NCBI GenBank assembly: GCA_958450365.1
Contig: CAUEEP010000904.1
Coordinates: 1-64,000 of the forward strand
Length of the DNA stretch: 64,000 nt
Source: Mesorhabditis belari
Taxonomy: Eukaryota; Nematoda; Chromadorea; Rhabditida; Rhabditidae
Direction: 5' to 3'
Below the pieces are notes generated by a model that ran no database searches, was not told the origin of the DNA, and was given only the letters and a program-made list of their open reading frames with translations. Both the position numbers and the translations under genes were made by a program. Of this stretch, positions 45,701 through 58,392 are shown piece after piece (the stretch's first letter is position 1; every line of letters starts with the position of its first letter).

Positions 45701-47575
45701 CAAACTGAAATTGATTGAAATTTTGAAAATCATTTGAACCATTGAATTTAAGGAATATAAACGGATTTGAACTTTAACGGTAACTTTAAACTTTAACTTT
45801 AAACTGTAACTTTAGACTTTAACTTTAAACGGTAACTTTAAACTTTAACCTTAAACGGTAACTTTAAACTTTAACCTTAAACGGTAACTTTAAACTTTAA
45901 CCTTAAACGGTAACTTTAAACGGCAACCTTAAACGGTAACCTTAAACGGTAACCTTAAACGGTAACCTTAAACTTTAAACTTTAACTTTAAACTTTAACT
46001 TTAGACTTTAACTTTAAACGGTAACTTTTAACGGCAACCTTAAACGGTAACTTTAAACTTTAACCTTAAACGGTAACTTTAAACTTTAACCTTAAACGGT
46101 AACTTTAAACGGCAACCTTAAACGGTAACCTTAAACGGTAACCTTAAACGGTAACCTTAAACTTTAAACTTTAACTTTAAACTTTAACTTTAGACTTTAA
46201 CTTTAAACTTTAACCTTAAACGGTAACTTTAAACTTTAACCTTAAACGGTAACTTTAAACTTTAACCTTAAACGGTAACTTTAAACGGCAACCTTAAACG
46301 GTAACCTTAAACTTAAAACTTAAACTTTAACCTTAAACTTAAAACTTAAACTTTAACCTTAAACGGTAACTTTAAACGGTAACCTTAAACGGTAACTTTA
46401 AACGGCAACCTTAAACTTAAACTTTAAACTTTAACCTTAAACTTTAACTTTAAACTTTAACTTTAAGAACTCACGATTTTGAGCAAAGAAATATTGTCTC
46501 GAAGAGCACCGAGAGCTCCAAGTAAAGAGATAAAACCAACGAGAAAACCTAGAAAGAAAATCATTCCGTTTTTGGTTTCGAATCATCAAGATCCTCTAGT
46601 TATTAAATCCATACCTAGAAGAGCAATGAAAATGGCGGGATTGAGAACGATGTCGATCCATTCAACGATTGGTCTCGGGTCCTTCACGTGAAGGTAGATC
46701 CCAAGCGCGAGCAATGAGACTCCGACCCACTGAAAAAATGAAAAAACAAATAAATTTACTTTAAATTCTACAATTTTACAAGAGTTTACGTTTCTAAAAT
46801 CTCGATAAACTTTTGCTTACCACGAATAGAAAATTGAACATAAAGGAGATCCATTTTAAACAAGCCGAGATCTCTTGCCGAGGCTTGCGCTTTTTCGGCG
46901 CCGTCGCCACGTTCGCTCTGAAAAGGAGCACTTATAAACAAAGAAAGCTTCATTTCTAGCAAATTTTGAACGAGTTCGAGTTCCCACGAGTCCAATCAAG
47001 TCTTTTTTTGTTTTAAATTCTATTTGATGCAGATGAATAAAGGCGATCAACTTATGGTGGCTGAAAAATTCGGATACCCTATAAAACCGTTCTTTTCAAT
47101 AGGAAATATTGAGAAACCTTTTAAAAACTATATTGATTTTCAGATTCTTCACATATTTTTACATAATAAACCAGATTTTCAGCTTACTAGCTCTATTCGG
47201 AAAAGTTTTATGGGCAACAAGAAGAAAAGGAACGGCACCCATTTTGTCGCGTGCACCCAAATTAACGTAAAACTTTTCCGAATAAAGCTAATAAGCTGAA
47301 AATCTGGTTTATAATGTAAAAATATGTGGAGAATCTGAAAATCAATATAATTTTAAAAAGTTTCTCAATGTTTTCCTTTAAAAAGAACTGTTTTATAAGG
47401 TATCCGAATTTTTCAGCCATCCTTTTTATATGAAATGGGTGAAAGGATGTAAAATTAAAAAAATACTACAAACAATCAATTTCCTTATAAACTACTTTAG
47501 CTTTGCATACGTAGCTATAGTGAACCTGGCGTGCTCATTGAGTCTGTTTGGTGGAGGGAGTGGAGGTGGGGGCAT
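39779..47575 (-). CDS. tsp-14: Tetraspanin, TspanC8-like, resembling nematode TSP-14 (12 exons)
   Basis: Exons in coding order: 47526-47575, 46821-46917, 46615-46729, 46475-46548, 45625-45704, 45451-45550, 45077-45227, 44254-44312, 43401-43520, 42827-42997, 42181-42306, 39779-39991. They join to 1356 bp, 451 aa. A proline-rich start (MPPPPLPPP) leads to TM1 at about 36-62 (ISACLKWISFMFNFLFV). TM2 ends GALGALRDNISLL, matching the tetraspanin GALRE pattern. TM3 is about 113-136. The large loop has CCG at 175-177, RDW, NC, CGVPFSCC and a final GC; TM4 is about 263-290. TspanC8 members escort ADAM10/SUP-17, and C. elegans TSP-14 acts in BMP signalling. Odd points: 7 loop cysteines rather than 8, and a long basic, proline-rich cytoplasmic tail (exons 10-12). 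The exon 7 (GTTATT) and exon 8 (GTTGAC) donors are weak but phase-consistent. The symbol rests on family features plus adjacency to ntc-1. Confidence 0.88.
40085..40390. repeat. TTATTC hexamer microsatellite, ~50 units
   Basis: TTATTC/CTATTC/TCATTC array in tetraspanin intron 11; open in all frames, no coding support. Confidence 0.97.
41690..42070. repeat. 30-bp minisatellite in tetraspanin intron 11
   Basis: About 12 units of CCCTAGGGCTTGTACGCCAG plus AGTCAGAGTT. Because 30 is a multiple of three, both strands stay open for ~140 codons. Confidence 0.95.
43548..43945. repeat. Tandem ~180-bp duplication carrying short TTAGGC arrays
   Basis: Two copies, plus the start of a third, of TTGTAAGAAATTGATGAATA ... 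GCCCACCGGTGAGTTGTACT, each ending in GGCTTAGG(C) units. In tetraspanin intron 8. Confidence 0.88.
44723..45060 (+). repeat. SINE-like S2 copy expanded into a 24-bp minisatellite
   Basis: Leader CTTCCTTGTCTTTCCTATTT and A-box-like GATAGCTGAGTGGTAGAGGA are followed by about nine copies of CTACCACCAGAAGGATCTAG plus AGGA (44790-45005), then a B-box-like GAGTTTAATCTCC. In tetraspanin intron 7. Confidence 0.7.
45770..46465. repeat. Higher-order CTTTAAACGGTAAC satellite in tetraspanin intron 4
   Basis: Units of 12-14 bp (AAACGGTAACCTT, AAACTTTAACTTT, AAACGGCAACCTT) are arranged in larger blocks that themselves repeat, nearly filling the intron. Confidence 0.92.
47055..47421. mobile_element. ~365-bp near-perfect palindrome in tetraspanin intron 1
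   Basis: GGCTGAAAAATTCGGATACC at the left is mirrored at the right end; arms of about 170 bp match through CAGATTTTCAGCTTA and AAAACTTTTCCGAATA. Confidence 0.85.
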
Positions 47576-47837
47576 CAGTCGGCGCTCCTCTGAGGGACGG
47601 ACGCCTGCTGAGACTGAGACGCCAGTGCTGAAAATGAGACATGAAATGGGTCGAAAAAAAAAGAAAAGAAGAGAAAAGGAAATGAAGAGATCATTCTTGA
47701 CTGCATTTCTTGAGTATTGATTGATAAAGAAAGTATAATGATTTGCTGACAAGAAAGACTGAATTCATGCCAAGTATTGTAGAATGTTGCAGACTCAATT
47801 TTGGCTTTGTAAGCAGGCAAAAGCTTTGTTTCTTAAC

Positions 47838-47990
47838 TGATTCTGGTACTGATTCTGGTACTGCTTCTGGTACTGATTCTGGTACTGATTCTGGTACTGA
47901 TTCTGGTACTGATTCTAGTACTGATTCTGGTACTGATTCTAGTACTGATTCTAGTACTGATTATATTACTGATTCTGGTACTAATCCTAT
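47838..47990. repeat. 12-bp minisatellite
   Basis: About 12 copies of GATTCTGGTACT, upstream of the tetraspanin start. Confidence 0.95.
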
Positions 47991-48452
47991 GACTGATACC
48001 GACATTGATAAAACTAGACAAAGAGATCAAATCCTTAACAACTGTTGATGAAGAAAGAAAAGTCTGATGAGCCATCAAAAATGAGGGTTTTTGGAAGGTG
48101 TGAAAAGAGAAAAGGAAAGGAAATGAAAAAGAAAGAAAGGAAAAGAAAGAATGAAAGGAAACGAGAAGATTTCTCTTCAAAAGACGTCCAACGATGTGCA
48201 AATCTAGGAATCGGGGAAAATGGGGAAGAATGGAAAGGGGAGAGGCCGGAAGACGCTTCCGGACACCTTGACCAACAGAGGGCCAATAAGAAAGCAAAAA
48301 GACTAGAATCGAAAGTTTATTGGAAAATAAGGAAAATATTCATGCTATTGTTTTGATAATTAAATAGATAATTAGATAATTTTGATAGACTAGCTATCTA
48401 ATTCGATAATTAGATAGCTAATCTAATCGATAATTAGATTCCAGATTGCCTA

Positions 48453-48714
48453 CCGTAAATACTGTAATAGTCCCCACCCCCATAATGACGGTGCGGAGTG
48501 TTGCGTAGTCGAGCTTTGAACGAGTTTTTCTCGACACTGGTTTATGCTACAATGCGCGCAAAGGTATCAAAAAATAGCTGAAATTCAGGGCTATTTTTTG
48601 ATACCAAAGACGCATTTTTTGAGAGTACTGGTGCTTTGAAAAAAATAAAATACTAAAAACTACGCGACTACGCGACTGTACGAGGGCGGTGGGGTACTAT
48701 TACAGTATTTACGG
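48453..48714. mobile_element. MITE-D copy 1
   Basis: Ends CCGTAAATACTGTAATAGTC / GACTATTACAGTATTTACGG-like, TA at 48451-52 and 48715-16, 262 bp. The inner motif TATCAAAAAATAGCTGAAAT is mirrored. The minus strand carries the repeated CGCGTAGT motif. Confidence 0.85.
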
Positions 48715-49904
48715 TAACTAACTGCCGTAAAGATATTCTTTCTTGATTAGTTTCTATAGCTTTTCCATAGAAATCAAACAAAATCCTACAAAATAGAGTA
48801 ATAGAGGACTCTTTTATTAATAAAGTAACGAAGTACTCCTTCAACAGATTACAGAATCAATTTTATCAAGAAATCAACTAAAGAATGTGATTTCATTTAT
48901 CGAAAATCATCGAATCTATCGAATTCATCGAATTCATCAAAAATTTTGTCAGCATTCTCTTTTAAAATCCGTGTTTCCATAGAAATTAACCAAAATTCTA
49001 CAAAAAAAAATAGGCAAAATCTCTCCTGAATCATCTTGAAAATCTCTCCTCAATCTCCTGAAGATAAAAATGAACAAAAACTCGAACAAAAACACTTTAA
49101 TCAATCAAAACTCTATTGAAAACTTGGCTTCAGCACTATTTGGCATAAATCTTATTCAAAAAAGAATCAAAGGCCCAAGAATGTTTGAGAAATCGTAAAA
49201 CTTTCAGTGAAAACACCCGTTAACTATTCTTTTCAAAAAAAAGCACAAGTTCAATGCCCCCAATGATGATAGTAATCGGAAACGGTTGTTAATCGAAGGG
49301 AAAAGAGAATTCAAAAGGGAATGCAAAAGGGAAAGCGGGGAAATGGTTAGTGTTCGAAGCCAGCCTCCCCTTCTCTCTTTTCCAATTCGTTCCAGCCAAT
49401 AAATCTTACGTAAGTTTGTTCATTTTTTTCTTAGACTTCAAGGCCAAACATTCTGGGCGGTGATTTAAAAAAGATCAGAGGAGAATTGAAATGAATTGAA
49501 TTGAATTGGCAATTCGCGAAAAACCCTAAACGATCTACAAACAACAACGAGTTTGTGATCAAAGTGAGCAAAAATGAGTTGTTTTGGGTTTAAGTGAGCC
49601 AAAATAAAACAAGTTTTACCAATCTTTTAACTAAAACTGTCTATTTCTAAACTAAACTACTAAAACTAGTCTCAATATCTGTGTTTAGCTCTTCTTTTTA
49701 TCTTTCAACATAGCAAAGAATTAAATTCATCGATCAGCATTGAACCCAAGGCTTTTTTCAGTTCAATTCCGAAGTTTTGAAGTCACCAAAAGTTTTAAAA
49801 CTTTCATTCTTTCAAATCCAAGCGGTAGATTTCCTAAGAAAACTTGATTTTTCTATCTATTAGGTTTATTTTTTAATTCGCGCCTTCTTTTTAAAAACGT
49901 ACCT

Positions 49905-51125
<1,221 letters not shown>

Positions 51126-51240
51126 TGAATGTTTAGGGTCGGACAGAAGAAAAAGAAACAAAAGAAAAAGAAACATTCAAAGTTCGAAATTTTCAGTGTA
51201 CAAACTTGGCCCAAAGCGGGTTTGAAAGTAGACAAATTGA

Positions 51241-51712
51241 TGGTTATCGGACATTTGTTAGCTCCCGACCCCTTTTGCCATTAGCAATCCAACTTTGAGC
51301 TCAAATATCTTGTTGTTGGGCTGTCCAATGTCAATATTTTTAGTATCATTAAATGCGCCAAGTTTTTCTTTGTCGATTGGTACAAGAACTATTGAAATTG
51401 GACAGCCGAACATCGAGATATTTGAGCTCAAAGTTGGATTGCCAACGGCAAAGGGGCGGGGCGCGTATAAAAGGTTCCACAATCACCCCGCCCCTTTTCC
51501 CACTGGAAATCTAACTTTGAGCTTAAATTTCTTGATCTTGGGCTCTCCAATTGAAATAGTTTTTGCACCAATCGAAAGAGAAAGACTTGGCGCATCTAAT
51601 GATACTAAAAATATTGACATTGGACAGCCCAACACCAAGATATTTAAGCGCAAAGTTGGATTGCTAATGGCAAAGGGCGAGGCGCATATCAAATGTCCCA
51701 TAATCGAAATAG
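51241..51712. mobile_element. Two adjacent palindromic units within one inverted repeat
   Basis: Each unit (51260-51465 and 51488-51700) is itself palindromic around CGCCAAGT-type centres with arms like CAACTTTGAGCTCAAATATC. The outer ends GACATTTG / CAAATGTC also pair. ORFs on both strands are by-products of the symmetry. Confidence 0.7.
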
Positions 51713-52375
51713 ATACCTTTTTCACTACGTGTAACTAGATCCTTTATCAAACAGATAATAAACAAGTATTCATCAAGTTTAGACTTGAAAATGTTTAGTT
51801 TATACTACAAGTAGAACTTTACAGATATTCTATTGCATCAACAGATCAATAGATGGCCGGCAAAGCATAACTGTAAGCCAAAGCTGACACCTTTTGCTAC
51901 AATTGTTCAATTTGCTACAATTCAATGCTTCAAACAAATAACTCAACAAGAAACTATCGAAATTTTGATTTATCTAAAGATTGTCACCAATTCATTTCTT
52001 CTTTTCTTCAAAAATCTTTTCTCACCTGACTTGCGAGTATAAACTTTCTCTGCTAACATAAATTTGTAGCCATTTTTGGAGTCTAATCATGTGATAGTAC
52101 TAGCAGAATATCAACTTTCGGATGAATGAGAATTCGACCGGTTGAGTTACCCAACAGTGAACAAAGAAAGAGAAAAGAGAGTCAAAAATCTAGCGACACA
52201 ATGGAAAAATGCGCCATTTCGCATTCCGCAAATCACCGGTTGAAAATGGATCGGAGGGCAAAAAGAAAAGAAAATAAGTGGAAAGGATAGAAAAGAGTAT
52301 TGAAGAAAGGGATTTGGGTAAGTGAACCGAGTCTTGAAGGACTCAGCTGAGGGGGGAAGCAGATGGATCACTCAC

Positions 52376-52413
52376 CGGCATGCTTTGTGCTGGGAAAGAC
52401 CTTCAAGGTCCAT
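52376..52413 (-). CDS. Candidate first exon, unknown minus-strand gene
   Basis: ATG sits directly after an AAATAG acceptor preceded by a pyrimidine tract, which suggests trans-splicing. Twelve codons (MDLEGLSQHKAC) then end at a perfect GTGAGT donor in phase 2. Downstream minus-strand sequence (below 52370) offered no convincing continuation, so the gene could have a long intron or be a relic. Confidence 0.4.
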
Positions 52414-52640
52414 CTATTTGAAAAAGAATCCACATTCCAACCAGTGCGAGGTCAAATCTGGATGGATAGGGGAATAAGCCATTTTTGGGGCTATTTGAGA
52501 AAGAATTGGCTTATCTATTAGCTTTTTTGTTAGCTTTTTATTAGCTCTTTATTAGCTCTTTATTATTTATTAGCTTTTTATTCGTTTAGTTAGTAAAGAA
52601 GTGAGGGAATTGGTAAGAAAAGGTAGATTTCTGGAGAAAG

Positions 52641-52715
52641 AATTGAACCCTCAACCTTTTGCTCTAACGATTGAGCACTGGCAGTTCCTTGAATCACTTA
52701 GCTAGTCGGTACCTT
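52641..52715 (-). repeat. tRNA-like SINE head (family S2)
   Basis: The minus strand has an A-box-like CAGTGCTCAATCGTTAGAGC and GGGTTCAATTC, with the same purine-rich flank as other S2 copies. Confidence 0.5.
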
Positions 52716-53719
52716 AACTTTTCAAGGGAAAGAGGAGAAGAAAAGGGGAAAGAAAAGGGAAAGAAAAGGGAAAGAAAAGGGGAAAGAAGAAAGGCTAAAG
52801 GGTAAAATAAAGAATAAGATAAATGAAGAAGTATGATGAAAAAAAGGTCTATTGTTTCTTGGGACAACTGTACTGATGTCTTTGACGAAAATCTCAGGCG
52901 ACACCGATTACAAGCCAGCCTAATTATTGAATCCTAATTTGCCTCCATTTAGACTTTACTTAAAACTTCTTTTAAACTTTAAAATTGAAATTCAAAGAAA
53001 TTGAATTAAGGATATAGACGAAAAACTTTATTTCCCCGACGATGACCGTTCACACCACAAATCTCTCTTTATAACCTACAATTAAGCAACTCTGACAATG
53101 CGATGGGCTATAAAGAAAGGCTCAGAATTTGAATAGAATCGAAGCATTAAAGAATTTAGAATTAAATTTATAGAATTAAAGACTATCAGAATCCTTTGTC
53201 TGGTTAGAGAAAAGAGTCCCGAGTGGATCAGTTTTTGTCCTGAAAGCTGATGGGGATAAATTGAAAGAGTGAGCCGATTCGAGAAGTGAAGCGACCCCTC
53301 TCACTATTGGATCTTCTTTTTTTAGGAAAAGAAACGTTAAGGGTCTTCCCTTCAGGTCCTTTTTCCCCCGTTGTTTACTTCGACGGGGTGACTCTTGGAT
53401 CTCTTGAACCGGCTCTTTTTTGAAAAGACCATCCATGGACCCTCACGGACATTTGTTGAAGAGTGAGTGTGATGATTTAGAAAAGGACAAAACTGGATTC
53501 GAGTAGAGTTTGGTATGAAAATAGATTTTAATGTTTGCTGGTGGGGACGGAATCGGCTTGAAATTGAATTGGGAAGTTGAATTGGTTTAAGGTTTGGAAA
53601 ATTGTCGAATACAAGGCTGCCAATTGAATTTCCTTTTATTCAATTAGTGTAATCACTGAAAATCTTACTTAAAACTTCTTAAAATCGACTTTCTATGATT
53701 AAGATAAAGAGAGAAAAAA

Positions 53720-53989
53720 CCGTAAAAAATTTTATAGTCCCCCCCCCAAAAAAAGGGGGGGGGGGGGGGGGGGGGGGAGGCTTGGGGGGGGATTTCTCGA
53801 CACTGGTTTATGCTACAATGCGCACAAAGGTATCAAAAAAATAGCTGAAATTCAGGGCTATTTTTTGATACCAAAGACGCATTTTTTGAGAGTACTGGTG
53901 CTTTGAAAAAAATAAAATACTAAAAACTACGCGACTACGCGACTACGCGACTGTACAAGGGCGGTGGGGTACTATTACAGTATTTACGG
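53720..53989. mobile_element. MITE-D copy 2, left half corrupted
   Basis: From TTTCTCGACACTGGTTTATG to TATTTACGG it matches copy 1 closely, but the left ~70 bp is replaced by C, A and G homopolymers (53740-53791). Confidence 0.8.
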
Positions 53990-55009
53990 TATGCAAAAGA
54001 AACTAAAGAAAAGACTATGCGTTAAAATCTCTACTGTAAGCACTGTTTATAAGTTTTATCAAAGAAACTAGAGAAGAAAGCTTGAAAGCTGAAAGAAAAA
54101 AGCTTGCAAGCAGTCTTGAAAACATTTAAAGCGTATAACTAAACTCGGTAAACATAATAAACATGGTAAACAGCATAAACGAGTCACAAAGCTGATAGCG
54201 GTGAGTCTAATGGTTGTTGTGAGGGATTGTGAGGAGTGGTCGACCTTGTTGTTGGCCGCTCTACCATTATTCAGCCTAGGGGGCACTAAGCACACAGAAA
54301 AGGTTGTGGGTGGAAAGGGGAAAGGACAAGTGTGCCACACATTGATTACCCTTGATCGGGTCGCTGTTTTGGTGGAAAGGAGGGAATGTCCCTCATCAAT
54401 CAATTATTCAATTTGGTTGCCGTGTCAACTGGTGGCATTGAGCATTGGGGATTGATTATTCTAACCCAATGTAAGGTCAGAATCCAAACCAATCTAAGGT
54501 CGGTTAAGTTTGATATAAAAGTTTGATGACTTATAGTTAGAGTTCGAACTGTCTGTACTAGCTTTGGTACTGGTTGGTAGATTGGTACTTGTAACTGGTT
54601 AATAGATTAGCATTTAACATTGAAGATGTGAGAAAAGGTAAGGATTTACTGACCTAAACATTCTAAAGCTTGTTTCAGTTAAAAAATCGGCATGCCATGC
54701 GTAAGGAAACCTGTAACTGGTTTGCTGAATTAGCTCAATAACTTCTATTGATGCCGATGATACTCCGATGGCCGCTCGGATGACGCTACGACAACTACAC
54801 TTCTGCCTCAGTAAATGTGGAAGCAGGTTGTGATCTGCGCTAATTGCGAAGACAGATCAAATCTATTATTATTATACTTCTATTGATGCTATACTTGCCT
54901 AGGTTGCTTGCAAAAGTTCAAAAGCCTAAAGGGAAGCCAATTTTCAGAGGTAAACTATAGATAAACACTTGACCAATAGTACTACAATAATGTCATTGTA
55001 GTACTAAAC

Positions 55010-55135
55010 TAGACTGTAGTACTAAACTAGGCTGTACTACTGAGCTAGACTGTAATACTAAACTAGGCTGTAGTACTAAACTAGGCTGTAGTACTAAACT
55101 AGACTGTAGTTCTAAACTAGGCTATAGTACTAGCC
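55010..55135. repeat. 18-bp tandem repeat
   Basis: About seven copies of CTGTAGTACTAAACTAGG. Confidence 0.9.
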
Positions 55136-55149
55136 CCCAATTGTATATG

Positions 55150-55390
55150 TTACGTCCTATCTAGAAATCCATCCGATCTAGACTGATTCTAGATCGGATG
55201 TTCAATTTCGAGTGAATTGAGGTCAAACGTCCGATCTAAATTCAAGCCGATTACTCTAAATCAGATGTCCGACCCAGACTTAGATTCAGAGTGATCGACT
55301 TGATTCTAGATCGAATGTTTGACCTCACTTCACTCTAGATCCGACGTCCGATCAGTCTAGATCGGACAGATTTCTAGATAGGACTTAACA
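55150..55390. repeat. Scrambled TCTAGATCGGA repeat block
   Basis: Direct and inverted CTAGATCGGATGT / GATCTAGA motifs related to the satellite at 26040-26310. Confidence 0.7.
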
Positions 55391-55974
55391 TATACTTTCC
55401 AATAGCCAAGAACGTTTCAAGTCTATTTACATTTCCCAAGTCTATCATTAAATAACCACCTCAATGTCAACTAGTGTCAAAGAACAATAAAGAATGCAGA
55501 ATCTAGACGAAATAATCAAAAGTGAGAAAGGCATTCGATTTTTGGTGTGATCGTTTCTCTGAATGGGGATTTGCAGGTGGAGGACAGCTGGTCTCTTTTT
55601 GGAGACAAAGACACCCTTACTTTCTATCCTTGATCGTCTAAGGTTAGATCCTTGATTGTTCTTTGCAAAAATGTAATTAACCCCAATTTTCGGGCATTAC
55701 TGGCGAGTTTTCTATGGGAAACCTCTTTGCAAATGAAGGCACTTAGAAAACAGCTCACAATCAGTGCTCAGAAAGTGGATGAATTTTGGATAAATCAAGT
55801 GGATAAATCAAAGGACATTTCAAGGTGTCCAGAAAAATCTTTTCGTCTTTTTTGAACTTTCGTTTAAAACCAACAAATGCATCAATTAAACTACGATTAG
55901 AAACTCGATTAGAAAGCTAGAAACTCCATTAGAAACTTCATTAGAAAGACTAAATTTTTCTTTAAAATAACATT

Positions 55975-56065
55975 AAAACGAATTAAACGAATTAAACGAA
56001 TTAAACGAATTAAACAAATTAAACGAATTAAACGAATTAAACGAATTAAACGAAATTAAACTAAT
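55975..56065. repeat. 9-bp GAATTAAAC microsatellite
   Basis: About nine tandem GAATTAAAC units. Confidence 0.95.
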
Positions 56066-56085
56066 TAAATTTAAACGAGAATCTT

Positions 56086-56450
56086 ATGTCTGGCTTTTTT
56101 TTAAAGAGCAAAAACGACCAGCAAACGATTCGGCTTGTCGAAAAGAGTAACGTAGTTAGATTTCACGATTTCCACAATTTGATGCAAAAAACCTATCTTT
56201 ATGTCAATGGAGAAAAGATAGAGCATAAAAAGTTTTGTTCATACCCAAATTTTCAGAGAAATTCATTCACCCAATTTCTTCGTAGAGGTTTTTGAAGAAT
56301 TTTAAGAAAAACCCGGTTTTCAGGTTCGAATTTTTGCTTAAAAGTGAATCGAAATTGACTTAAAAAGATGAAAATTGAATAAAAAAAGACTTTTTATTTA
56401 GAAGAAAGCATAGATTAATTGATGAATTTGTTATTTTTTTAATAGAAATA
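56086..56450. mobile_element. Partial relative of the 37107 mariner MITE
   Basis: Shares AATTTTCAGAGAAATTCATT and the AAGTGAATCGAAATTGA...AAAAAGATG block, then TGATGAATTTGTTA, in inverted order relative to 37140-37340. TIRs not found. Confidence 0.6.
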
Positions 56451-56454
56451 TGAA

Positions 56455-56600
56455 AATGAATGAAAGGAAATGAAAAGAAATGAAAGGAAATGAAAAGAAA
56501 TGAAAAGAAATGAAAAGAAAAGAAAACAAACGAAAAGAAAAGAAAACAAACGAAAAGAAATGAAAAGAAAAGAAAAGAAATGAAAAGAAACGAAAAGACT
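56455..56600. repeat. GAAAAGAAAT purine microsatellite
   Basis: Tandem GAAATGAAAA/GAAAAGAAAA units. Confidence 0.95.
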
Positions 56601-57507
56601 TTTCTAGAAAGCTTAATAAAACTTCATAAGATCTTTCTTTAAACTAAATAACAATAAAATAGTAATGTAAATTAATTCTCAAAAGAACTGAAACAAAAAA
56701 ACAAAAGAACTACCCTTTTTAAACATGTTATACCCAAATTTAAACTGAAATTTAAACTGAAATTTTGAACTTAAACACTTTAAAACTGTAAAATTGTAAA
56801 ACTGTAAGAATTTAGTTCAAGAATCTTTTAAAAAAAAGGGTTATTTATATTTTTTTTAGTTTCCATACATTCTTCAATTACTATAAATTTGAATTTTCTA
56901 AAGTTTAAGAACACTTCTTTGTAGTACAAGGTACAAAAAGGTTAAAGGTTTCTAATAACAATATACAGAAAGCATCAATAGACAACAATCTTCATGTTGT
57001 CTTAAAAAGGTTACTTCATCTAATCATTACCAACAAGAATTATATCATTTCATTACCAGAAATCATTACAAACAAGAATCAGAATAGTTTAAAATACTTA
57101 AAACTTCTAGAAAGCTTCTAGAAAACCAAGTTCTTTTGATCTTTTACATTCAATATGCAAAAAAAGCTTTCTTTCTGCAAAGAATCCTTCTGAAATCTTT
57201 CTGAAATCTTTCTGAATGAAAGCTTCACGATCTCGTGAATAGCGCTCCGTTTGCCCCGGGTTTTGAAGAGGATCTGAGTGAAGACTGAGTGAAGGAGCAA
57301 ACATTTCAGAACACAAGAAAGACAAGAAATTGGGACAAGACAAAGAAAAACAAGGCACACAATGAGAAACAATATACAGAAAGCATCAATAGACAACAAT
57401 CTTCACGTTTGTCTCTTCTTTGATTGATTTGAGTGCGCGAACAAGTTCTACCTAGTTCTATATGATCATTTTGATGGAACAATAGAACTTTGAAATGGTT
57501 TAGTTAA

Positions 57508-57745
57508 GAAAATTGGTTCTTTTTGTTGGTTCTTTTTGTTGGTTCTTTTTGTTCGTTCTTTATGTTCTTTTTGTTGGTTCTTTATGTCTTATGGTTCGAA
57601 ATTGGCTTCGATTTACCTTTGGGTAAACGTTTGAAGGGGGAAAATGGATGAGAGATGAGTGAAGGTCAGATGAAGGTAGCTATTTTAGGAAAAGATTACA
57701 AAAAGTCAATCGTTCTGAAGCTGAATAGGATTCTTTATTTAAGAT
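57508..57745. repeat. ~220-bp block duplicated at 60316-60535
   Basis: Both contain GAAATTGGCTTCGATTTACC, GGATGAGAGATGAGTGAAGG and TCGTTCTGAAGCTGAATAGG in the same order and orientation. Confidence 0.88.
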
Positions 57746-57832
57746 ACATTAATTTTTGAAAAGTTACATTGATCCCAGAAATGAAACATTGAAACAAAAG
57801 AAACAAACTCATTAAAATTCAACTCAATAGAA

Positions 57833-58067
57833 TTCACTCTCTTTCAAATCTCTAGCTAGCTTAGAGGTGAATTTTGAAAGAGTTAAAGCTATTCTATGAA
57901 CGCGAACAAGTTCAACCTAGTTCTATATGATCATTTTCATGAAACAATAGAACTTTGAAAAGGTTTAGTTAAGAAAATTGGGTTGAACTTGTTCGCGTTC
58001 ATAGAATAGCTTTAACTCTTTCAAAATTCGCCTCTAAGCTAGCTAGAAATTTGAAAGAGATTGAATC
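57833..58067. mobile_element. ~235-bp palindrome
   Basis: CTCTTTCAAATCTCTAGCTA to GTTCAACC is mirrored by GGTTGAACTTGTTCGCGTTC to TAGCTAGAAATTTGAAAGAG. A partial third arm lies at 57430-57515. Confidence 0.85.
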
Positions 58068-58392
58068 TTGAGTCTTGAGAACTATAGACATTGAGTCTAC
58101 GCTATGCCAAGCTATGAACTATTCATTGAATCAATCAAAACCAAAATATGACCAAAACAGTACTCAAGGAATATAGATAAAAATAAAATTTCCGACACAC
58201 TTTTGGAGATAATTCCCTTCAACACCAGAAACTACACCAAAATACAAGACTTTTTTGTTTTAGCACTTTTTATTTGGCTCAGCCGTTTTTTCTAAAATCG
58301 TGCCCTTAGAAATTCTAAGTTAAAATCGAGGCCGCACCGCGACCCTCAGCGCGAGCAGTTATTAGGTCGCCCGCCTCGAGGCCAAAAGGAGG

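Noticed and set aside
53176..53436. 86-aa minus ORF starting MDGLFKKEPVQEIQESPRR
   Set aside because: The hydrophilic start is plausible and a GTAAAC donor exists, but no acceptor or partner exon was found.
54068..54455. 111-aa minus and 84-aa plus ORFs
   Set aside because: They overlap on opposite strands with no splice signals or family resemblance.
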